A stretch of DNA of 64,000 nt from Oscillospiraceae bacterium (GTDB taxonomy: Bacteria; Bacillota; Clostridia; Oscillospirales; Oscillospiraceae), in NCBI GenBank assembly GCA_902767915.1, contig CACXJE010000007.1, positions 62,001 to 126,000 on the forward strand, in the 5' to 3' direction. Each line of letters begins with the position of its first letter. Position 1 is the first letter of the stretch. The translations under genes were made by a program, and so were the position numbers. Shown here in pieces: positions 58,301 to 64,000 of the stretch. Below the pieces are notes generated by a model. That model saw only the letters and a program-made list of their open reading frames with translations. It ran no database searches and was not told the DNA's origin.

Positions 58301-59080
58301 CGAGCCGTCCTGCTTCGGGGCCCGGAGCAGGCGGACGGCGGGCTCTCCCCGCTCCTCGATCAGCTCCACGCTGTTGGATTTACAGAGCTCCAGCACCGCC
58401 AGAAAGGTGGCCACGATCTCCGAACGGCTCCTGGCCCCCCGGAACAGCTGCCGCAGCTTGCTGATGCCCCGCAAAAGCAGCTTTCGCATCAGCTCGGCGG
58501 TCTTTTTCGTGACGGGATAGGGTTCCCGGCCCACGATGCCCTCAAAGCTGGCCGTGGGGGGCGGCAGCTGCTTCTGGGCCCGGTCTTCAATGACCGCGAA
58601 GGCCCGCAGCAGATCCTCCGGGGTATGGCGGTAGCGATAGGTCCGGTCCCGCTCGAAGGGCTCCTGCTCCTTGGGAAAGGCCCCGAGGCCCAGCTCGCTG
58701 CGGCCTTCCAGGAAGCCCGCGGCCTCCTTGAGCCGCTCCAGCGCCTCCCGGCGCTGCCGCTCCCGGAGGGATTGGATCAGCTGCTCCATCTCCGACTGGG
58801 CCTCCGCCTGCTCGGCGGCGGACAGCAGCATCTTGGTTTTGATCAGCATCAGGTGGGAGGCCATGGCGATGAACTCGCTGGCGATCTCCATGTCCATCCG
58901 CTTCATCTCGTCCAGATAGGCCAGATACTGCTCCAGAATCGAGGCGATGGAGATGTCCTGGATCTCTATTTTGTTTTTGCTCAGCAGCAGGAGGATCACG
59001 TCCAGGGGGCCGTCGAAGTCCTCGGCGGTCTCGTCCCGGGAGCGGATGACGCCTGTCAGATGGTATTTCGGTTCGTCCAT
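58298..59080 (-). CDS. scpA: Segregation and condensation protein A
   Basis: 260 residues. YHLTGVIRSRDETAEDFDGPLDVILLLLSKNKIEIQDISIASILEQYLAYLDEM is the ScpA N-terminal SMC-binding domain; the C-terminal winged helix lies in the last 80 residues. The start follows CGGAG. Its stop TAG comes from a repeat palindrome. scpA and scpB are separated here by a small membrane ORF and repeats instead of the tight overlap usual in Firmicutes. Confidence 0.94.
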   Translation of the reverse strand: MDEPKYHLTGVIRSRDETAEDFDGPLDVILLLLSKNKIEIQDISIASILEQYLAYLDEMKRMDMEIASEFIAMASHLMLIKTKMLLSAAEQAEAQSEMEQLIQSLRERQRREALERLKEAAGFLEGRSELGLGAFPKEQEPFERDRTYRYRHTPEDLLRAFAVIEDRAQKQLPPPTASFEGIVGREPYPVTKKTAELMRKLLLRGISKLRQLFRGARSRSEIVATFLAVLELCKSNSVELIEERGEPAVRLLRAPKQDGS

Positions 59081-59114
59081 GCAGGATACTCCGGTGAAGA
59101 TTGAAAGGTTGTGG

Positions 59115-59882
59115 TTACAGGCCAACCATAAGCTCAAACTGATACCGCAGCCAGCCCGCCGTTAGGTCCGTCCCCGTCAGGAGCCGGGCGATCGGCAGGG
59201 TCAGCGCGTAGATGCCCCGGATCAGACCGCCCCGGAGGAAGGTCAGAGGGCCGTCCAGCCAGCCAAGGAACAGCAGGCCCATCAGGATCAAAAAGCCGTA
59301 ACGCTCATACAGCATCAGCTGGCGATAGATCCGTTCCGGCAGGACGATGGCCAGGATCTTGGAGCCGTCCAGAGGGGAAATCGGGATCAGATTAAAGATC
59401 GCCAGGCCGGTATTCAGCACGAAGTTGATGGCGAAAAACAGATAGACGTAATACCGGAAGTTATGGATGCCGATGGTCCCGGCATAGAACTTCTCATAAA
59501 ATTCGATCCCGGAGATCTCCATCAGCAGGCCGAAAATCAGGGCCAGCAGAATGTTGGAAATCGGGCCGGCCGCGGCAGTCAGGGCCATGCCCACCTTGGG
59601 GTTCTTGATTTTTGTCATCCGATAGGGGTTCACCGGCACAGGCTTGGCCCAGCCGAAATGGGCCACCACCATCATCAAAAAGCCGAAGGGATCCAGATGG
59701 TGCAGGGGGTTCAGGCTGATGCGGCCCTGGCGTTTGGCGGTGTCGTCCCCCAGCCAATAGGCCGACAGGCCGTGGGCGCTTTCGTGGACGCAAATCGCGA
59801 TCAGCGCCGCCACCGCATACATGGCCCATTGTATGATCCGATCCAGGTCGATGCCCCGGAACCATTGATTCAATGCGTTCAT
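59115..59882 (-). CDS. Site-2-protease-like metallopeptidase (M50)
   Basis: 255 residues, about six membrane segments. HESAH (33-37) gives the zinc-binding HExxH and NLIPISPLDGSKI the second metal-binding NPDG-type motif. Members of this FtsH-less M50 subgroup (YwhC-like) precede scpA/scpB in many Firmicutes. The start is ATG-AAC after ATGGAG; an ATG four codons upstream overlaps the ribosome-binding site. Confidence 0.93.
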   Translation of the reverse strand: MNALNQWFRGIDLDRIIQWAMYAVAALIAICVHESAHGLSAYWLGDDTAKRQGRISLNPLHHLDPFGFLMMVVAHFGWAKPVPVNPYRMTKIKNPKVGMALTAAAGPISNILLALIFGLLMEISGIEFYEKFYAGTIGIHNFRYYVYLFFAINFVLNTGLAIFNLIPISPLDGSKILAIVLPERIYRQLMLYERYGFLILMGLLFLGWLDGPLTFLRGGLIRGIYALTLPIARLLTGTDLTAGWLRYQFELMVGL

Positions 59883-59933
59883 GGTTTTCTCCATTCGGGA
59901 TTCTCATAAAAATAGCTATATTTATACTTGTAT

Positions 59934-59962
59934 AGTATACCACAGATCCTTCGGTTTCGCAA
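59934..59962 (-). promoter_or_regulatory. Promoter of the M50 protease-scp operon
   Basis: TTGCGA (59957-59962), 17 bases, TATACT (59934-59939) on the minus strand. Confidence 0.6.
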
Positions 59963-59995
59963 GAGCGGCTTTGTAAATGGTTTGTTAATGTTCGC

Positions 59996-60024
59996 GCATG
60001 AATGCGCGAACAGACGCATACACT
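59996..60024 (+). promoter_or_regulatory. Sigma-E-like promoter of spoIIID
   Basis: GCATGAA (59996-60002), 14 bases, CATACACT (60017-60024), close to the Bacillus sigma-E -10 CATACAnT. The -35 box overlaps an inverted repeat TTCGCGCAT/ATGCGCGAA (59991-60010). SpoIIID is a known sigma-E-dependent gene. Confidence 0.6.
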
Positions 60025-60053
60025 GTTCCGACATACGGTTTGGAGGTGCGGTC

Positions 60054-60311
60054 ATGACAGATCATATCGACAAGCGCACACAGGAAATCGCCGTTTATAT
60101 GCTGGAAACCGGAGCCACCGTCCGCGCTGCGGCGGCCCGCTTCGGGATCTCCAAGTCCACCGTACACAAGGATCTGACAGAGCGGCTGGAGGACGTGAAC
60201 CGGGGTCTATTCCTCCGGGTGCGGGAGCTGCTGGACCGGAACAAGGCCGAGCGCCACCTGCGGGGCGGAGAGGCCACCCGAAAAAAATACCGGTCAGCCG
60301 TTGACAAATGA
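60054..60311 (+). CDS. spoIIID: Sporulation transcriptional regulator SpoIIID
   Basis: 85 residues, the usual size. IAVYMLETGATVRAAAARFGISKSTVHKDLTERL is the SpoIIID helix-turn-helix; a basic tail follows. It adjusts mother-cell gene expression between sigma-E and sigma-K stages. The start follows GGAGG. Its presence is direct evidence for a sporulation pathway. Confidence 0.95.
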   Translation: MTDHIDKRTQEIAVYMLETGATVRAAAARFGISKSTVHKDLTERLEDVNRGLFLRVRELLDRNKAERHLRGGEATRKKYRSAVDK

Positions 60312-60373
60312 CCTGTTTTTTAGGATAATATTACCACAATCATCATCTTACATACAGAAAAGGAGTTGCCGTT

Positions 60374-61990
60374 ATGGAGCAGGTTTACGTCACAGGCCAC
60401 CGCAATCCGGATACCGACTCGATCGTCTCTGCCATGGCCTATGCCGCGCTGCGCAACGCCCTGGGAGACCGGGAATACGTTGCCGCCAGACTGGGGCATC
60501 TGAACGATGAATCCAAGCGGATTCTCGATCGGTTCGGGTTTGAACCCCCGCTCTACATTCAAAATATGAAGACCCAGGTCAAGGATCTGGAATATGACAC
60601 CCCTCCGGCTCTGGCTGCCGGTCTCACCGTGAACCGGGGCTGGTCCACCCTGAAGAACGATTCCACCATCGCCGCCATTCCCGTCACCTCTGCGGACGGG
60701 GAGCTCTACGGTATGCTCACCTCGGGAGACGTGGCCTCCTACGACATGGAGACCGTGGCCGACCCCATGATTCGGGAGGTGCCGCTGTTCAATCTCCTCT
60801 CCGCCCTGGAGGGCAAGGTCCTCAACGACGCCGGCAGCGACATGGACACCATCTCCGGCCAGGTCGTTCTGGCCCTGCCGAAGGGCGCAGGCCAGCATCT
60901 GTTCGACGGGGAAAATTACATTGCCATCTGCGGCGACCAGCCGGAGGTGATCCGCTGGGCCCTGGAAGCCAATATCCGCTGTCTGATCCTCTGCGAGGCG
61001 GAGCTCAGCCCGGAGCTCCGGGCGCTCCCCACCCGGACCTGCATCATCTCCACGCCGTTGGACGCCTATCGGGTAGCCCGGCAGATCTTCCAGGCCATTC
61101 CCATCGAACGGATCTGCCAGACCAAGGATCTGGTCACCTTCCACCTGGAGGACTATCTGGATGATGTGAAGGAGGTCGTTTCCAAGAGCCGTTATCGCTG
61201 CTACCCGATCCTGGACGAAAACGAGAAGGTGGTGGGCACTCTGTCCCGCTACCACCTGATCAAGCCCCGCCGCAAGAAGGTCGTTCTGGTGGATCACAAC
61301 GAGATCGCCCAGTCCGTCCCCGGCCTGGAGCAGGTGGAGATCCTGGGCATCATCGACCACCACCGGCTGGCGGACATTCAATCCGCCAATCCCATCTTCT
61401 TCCGCAATGAAATCATCGGCTCCACCACCACGATTGTGGCGGAGATGTACCAGGAAAAGGGCCTCATGCCCTCCAAAAAGATGGCGGGCCTGATGTGCGC
61501 GGCCATCCTCTCCGACACGGTCATTTTCAAGTCCCCCACCGCCACCCCGAAGGATCGGGTCATTGCCGAGCGTCTGGCCCGGATCGGCGGGATCGATCTG
61601 GAGGAGCTGGGAAAATTCATCTTTGCCGCCTCTCTGGGTGAGGGCAAGACCGCCAGGGATCTGATGTTCACCGACTTCAAGGACTTCCACATCGCCGGCC
61701 ACTATCTGGGCGTGAGCCAGATCACCTGCGTGGACTCGGTTTCCATGCTCAGCCGGAAGGCGGAATTCCTGGCCGAGATGGAAAAGTCCCGGGCGGAGAA
61801 GGCATACGACATTATGATCATTATGCTCACCGACGTGCTGCTGGAGGGCACCCAGATCATCTTCCTGGGCAACCCGGACGACATCGCCCAGGCCTTCGGG
61901 GTGGAGCCCAAGGACAACACCCTGTTCCTGCCCGGCGTGATGAGCCGGAAAAAGCAGGTCATTCCCATGCTTTCCGCTCTGTGGGGCTGA
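60374..61990 (+). CDS. CBS-type manganese-dependent inorganic pyrophosphatase (family II)
   Basis: 538 residues. N-terminal DHH part: VTGHRNPDTDSI (His9, Asp13, Asp15) and, after the insert, IIDHHRLAD. Between them lie two CBS domains (about 70-110 and 245-300) around a DRTGG-type region; such inserts let AMP/ADP inhibit and diadenosine phosphates activate the enzyme in Clostridia. C-terminal DHHA2 part with SRKKQVIP. It hydrolyses pyrophosphate. The start follows AAAGGAG. Confidence 0.93.
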   Translation: MEQVYVTGHRNPDTDSIVSAMAYAALRNALGDREYVAARLGHLNDESKRILDRFGFEPPLYIQNMKTQVKDLEYDTPPALAAGLTVNRGWSTLKNDSTIAAIPVTSADGELYGMLTSGDVASYDMETVADPMIREVPLFNLLSALEGKVLNDAGSDMDTISGQVVLALPKGAGQHLFDGENYIAICGDQPEVIRWALEANIRCLILCEAELSPELRALPTRTCIISTPLDAYRVARQIFQAIPIERICQTKDLVTFHLEDYLDDVKEVVSKSRYRCYPILDENEKVVGTLSRYHLIKPRRKKVVLVDHNEIAQSVPGLEQVEILGIIDHHRLADIQSANPIFFRNEIIGSTTTIVAEMYQEKGLMPSKKMAGLMCAAILSDTVIFKSPTATPKDRVIAERLARIGGIDLEELGKFIFAASLGEGKTARDLMFTDFKDFHIAGHYLGVSQITCVDSVSMLSRKAEFLAEMEKSRAEKAYDIMIIMLTDVLLEGTQIIFLGNPDDIAQAFGVEPKDNTLFLPGVMSRKKQVIPMLSALWG

Positions 61991-61999
61991 TTGCGCAAG

Positions 62000-62053
62000 A
62001 AAACACACAGGCCCCGGACGCCTTTGCGTCCGGGGCCTGTGTGTTTTCTTTCT
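62000..62053. terminator. Bidirectional terminator between the pyrophosphatase and cysteine desulfidase genes
   Basis: Very long stem GAAAACACACAGGCCCCGGACG / CGTCCGGGGCCTGTGTGTTTTC, T-rich on both strands. Confidence 0.92.
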
Positions 62054-62056
62054 CCT

Positions 62057-63334
62057 TTATCGCTCCATCATCAGCTCGATGATTTCTTTATCGGTCTGCT
62101 CCATGCCGCAGCGAGCCAATCTGCCCACGGCGGCGATGGTGTTCTCCACGCCGGTCTTCACGATGCCGTCCCCGCCGAAGAACTGGTTGCCGTCCTCGTA
62201 CATGGCCAGGCCCAGCAGGCCCGCGTCCACAGCGGCGGCAATCTTGGCGGCGCAGCTGGCCTTGGCCCCATCGCATATAATGCCGGAGGTGACCGCCACG
62301 GCGTTGACCACGGTATGGGCGATCATTTCGAACCGGCCGCCCTTGAGATAGGCGAGGCCCGCGCCCGCACCCACGCCGGCGCTGACCGCCCCGCAGTAGG
62401 CGGAGAGCCGGCCGATGCCGGTTTTCAGATGGGTGGTGATCAGATTGGATACGCACAGGGCCCGCAGCAGCTCCTCATGGGTCTTGCCGGTCTCCCGGGC
62501 GTAAACGATGACGGGAACAGAGGCGGTGATGCCCTGGTTGCCGGAGCCGGAATTGATGACCACCGGCAGCTCGCAGCCGTTCATCCGGGCATCGCTGCCG
62601 GCGGCTGCCCAGGCCCGCATCTTGTAGTTGATGTCGTTCTCTCGTCCCCGGAGGACGGTTCTGCCGATGTTGGCGCCGTAATTGCCCCGCAGGCCCTCGG
62701 CGGCAATCGCCATGTTATAGGAGATCTGCCGCTCCAGCACCGCCCGGACATTCTCCACATCCACCGACTCGGCAAAGTCCACGATGCCCGCCACCGACAG
62801 GCAGGTCCGGTCCGTCAGGCCCTCGTCCTGCTGCCGGGTGATTTCCTTCTCCAGCAGGGTCTCCTGATTCCGGCGAACCGTCACCAGGTTGGTATGATAA
62901 TCCACGATCCGGGCAAAGGCGCTGTCCGCACCCCGGAAGGCGGTGATCATAATATCGAAAATGTGTCCGGTATTCGCATGGTGGACCTCGATGGGGGTCC
63001 GCTCCAGGAAGGCGGCCATGGCCGCGATCTGCTCCGGGGTCACCTTGGAGAGGACCTCCAGCTCCGCCTCCGCATCGCCGGCCACGACGCCTGCGGCAGC
63101 CGCCGCGGGAATGCCCCGCAGACCGCCGGTATGGGGGACCACCACGCTCTTGACATTCTTGATGATGTTGCCGCTGACCTCGATCAGCAGCCGGTCCGGC
63201 ATGCCGCCCAGGACAGACCGGGCCTTGGCAGCCGCATAGGCGATGGCGATGGGCTCGGTGCAGCCCATAGCAGGCCGCAGCTCCTCCTTCAGGATTTGGA
63301 CGTATTGGCTGTAACACGGATCCGTTGGCAGCAT
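62057..63334 (-). CDS. L-cysteine desulfidase family protein (CyuA/UPF0597)
   Basis: 425 residues. GCTEPIAIAYAAA (Cys of the Fe-S site), NSGSGNQGITASVPVIVYA and GIICDGAKASCAAKIAAA are the conserved blocks. Family members split cysteine to pyruvate, ammonia and sulfide with a [4Fe-4S] cluster; the related serine deaminase alpha-like annotation is the alternative. The start follows AAGGGGGAAG. Monocistronic. Confidence 0.9.
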   Translation of the reverse strand: MLPTDPCYSQYVQILKEELRPAMGCTEPIAIAYAAAKARSVLGGMPDRLLIEVSGNIIKNVKSVVVPHTGGLRGIPAAAAAGVVAGDAEAELEVLSKVTPEQIAAMAAFLERTPIEVHHANTGHIFDIMITAFRGADSAFARIVDYHTNLVTVRRNQETLLEKEITRQQDEGLTDRTCLSVAGIVDFAESVDVENVRAVLERQISYNMAIAAEGLRGNYGANIGRTVLRGRENDINYKMRAWAAAGSDARMNGCELPVVINSGSGNQGITASVPVIVYARETGKTHEELLRALCVSNLITTHLKTGIGRLSAYCGAVSAGVGAGAGLAYLKGGRFEMIAHTVVNAVAVTSGIICDGAKASCAAKIAAAVDAGLLGLAMYEDGNQFFGGDGIVKTGVENTIAAVGRLARCGMEQTDKEIIELMMER

Positions 63335-63365
63335 GACAGCTTCCCCCTTGGTTTGACTTTCCTCT

Positions 63366-63394
63366 ATTGTAGCCGAAAACGGCGAAAAGTGCAA
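63366..63394 (-). promoter_or_regulatory. Promoter of the cysteine desulfidase gene
   Basis: TTGCAC (63389-63394), 17 bases, TACAAT (63366-63371) on the minus strand. Confidence 0.65.
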
Positions 63395-63454
63395 GAGGGA
63401 GTTGGGAGAGATTCGGGATTTGAGATTTGGAACCGCAAATTGTCATTTCGGGCG

Positions 63455-63735
63455 GGCGGGTTCGGCGGGACGGGGAACCCGTCCCCTACGGGCGGGAAAC
63501 GGCCCGATATTGTCATTGCGAGGCCCGAAGGCCCGTGGCAATCTCTACGGTGATTTCATGAGATTCCCACGCCAGTGTGCGCACTGGCTCGGAATGACAA
63601 TTAATTCAATGTTTTGCAAATTGCTATTTGCAAAACACATCAAATTCTCAATTCTCAATTTTCAATTCTCAATTCATCCGTGCGGGGGACGGCGGCCGGC
63701 ATATTACCGGCGCTGCAGGCGGGTCTGAGACCTGA
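63455..63735. repeat. Mixed repeat block upstream of the cysteine desulfidase gene
   Basis: GGCGGGACGGGG..CCGTCCCCTAC (GTAG type); TGTCATTGCGAGGCCCGAAG..GTGGCAATC and its inverted partner GATTCCCACGCC..GGCTCGGAATGACA; AT-rich TTTTGCAAATTGCTATTTGC (AAAAC) with AATTCTCAATTTTCAATTCT; and ATTACCGGCGCTGCAGGCGG. No gene. Confidence 0.83.
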
Positions 63736-63743
63736 TGCCCGAA

Positions 63744-63779
63744 CACAAAAACCGGACGCGGAGCGTCCGGTTTTTGTGT
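63744..63779. terminator. Terminator after the GGGtGRT gene
   Basis: Stem CACAAAAACCGGACGC / GCGTCCGGTTTTTGTG. Confidence 0.88.
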
Positions 63780-63808
63780 TCAGCCAGCGCAGCTTCTGCG
63801 CGGGGAGC

Positions 63809-64000
63809 TTATTTCAGGCTTTCCGCAACAGCCACGGCCACGGCCACGGTGGCGCCGACCATTGGGTTGTTGCCCATGCCCAGGAAGCCCATCATTTCCA
63901 CGTGGGCGGGCACGGAGGAGGAGCCGGCAAACTGGGCGTCGGAGTGCATACGGCCCATGGTGTCGGTCATGCCGTAGGAGGCGGGGCCGGCGGCCATGTT
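63809..64000 (-). CDS. GGGtGRT protein, C-terminal part
   Basis: Only the last 63 residues are in the window; the gene continues past the right edge. SYGMTDTMGRMHSDAQFAGS, VEMMGFLGMGNNPMVGATVA and the final Val/Ala-rich tail match the very conserved C-terminus of the GGGtGRT family found in anaerobic Clostridia. Function is unknown. The signature GGGTGR itself is outside the window. Confidence 0.85.
   Translation of the reverse strand, partial: NMAAGPASYGMTDTMGRMHSDAQFAGSSSVPAHVEMMGFLGMGNNPMVGATVAVAVAVAESLK

Overview
The window looks like chromosomal DNA of an anaerobic, spore-forming Clostridia bacterium, probably an uncultured gut member of Oscillospirales. The reasons are sporulation genes (spoIIID with a sigma-E-like promoter, ytfJ), an IspH-ribosomal-S1 fusion, a monomeric [FeFe] hydrogenase, a GGGtGRT protein, GC-rich codon use, strong AGGAGG ribosome-binding sites and clear TTGACA/TATAAT promoters. 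Species cannot be named from the sequence alone.

Layout. 1-500: start of pepC and a tRNA-Arg. 846-15069 (minus strand): a fermentative redox and citrate block. From its promoter at 15107-15135 it reads citD-citE-citF-CitMHS transporter-citC-(RAYT transposase)-citXG-[FeFe] hydrogenase, then icd and a 938-residue GltD-like iron-sulfur flavoprotein, each with its own promoter. 15195-21363: prfC, a small lipoprotein, tatD, a radical-SAM protein and rsmA. 21603-29261: two large membrane proteins (DUF2079 and YfhO), a TIGR04255 protein, a HAD phosphatase and a LysR regulator. 29374-31138: flavodoxin, NTF2-like and aldo/keto reductase genes divergent from the LysR gene. 31323-34120: small accessory genes, an AT-rich patch with hairpin arrays and a tRNA-Ser. 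34401-48114: zinc-ribbon membrane proteins, trmB plus a two-component system, a PfkB kinase with two nucleoside hydrolases, an NAGPA-type glycosidase, lipoproteins, DUF1294 and DUF896. 48250-51606: cmk-plsC-ispH/rpsA operon. 51734-59882 (minus strand): a broken DUF7336-like gene, a YhiN/BaiN flavoprotein, a pseudouridine synthase, a dacF-like gene, ytfJ, DUF2953, scpB, scpA and an M50 protease. 60054-64000: spoIIID, a CBS-type pyrophosphatase, a cysteine desulfidase and the end of a GGGtGRT gene.

The most striking content is a dense population of short palindromes whose hairpin is abutted by the tetranucleotide GTAG. A REP-associated tyrosine transposase (RAYT, 8819-9292) sits inside the citrate lyase operon with these palindromes on both sides. 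GTAG next to a hairpin is the known recognition signature of RAYT enzymes. REP-like sequences normally stay between genes. Here they also lie in frame inside citXG, the YhiN flavoprotein, the pseudouridine synthase and the N-terminus of plsC, and the TAG of their GTAG foot is the stop codon of tatD, rsmA and scpA. At least three further repeat families are interleaved with them: an AT-rich TTGAAAA type, an ATATCACT hairpin array, and a TCATTGCGAG/GTGGCAATC type.
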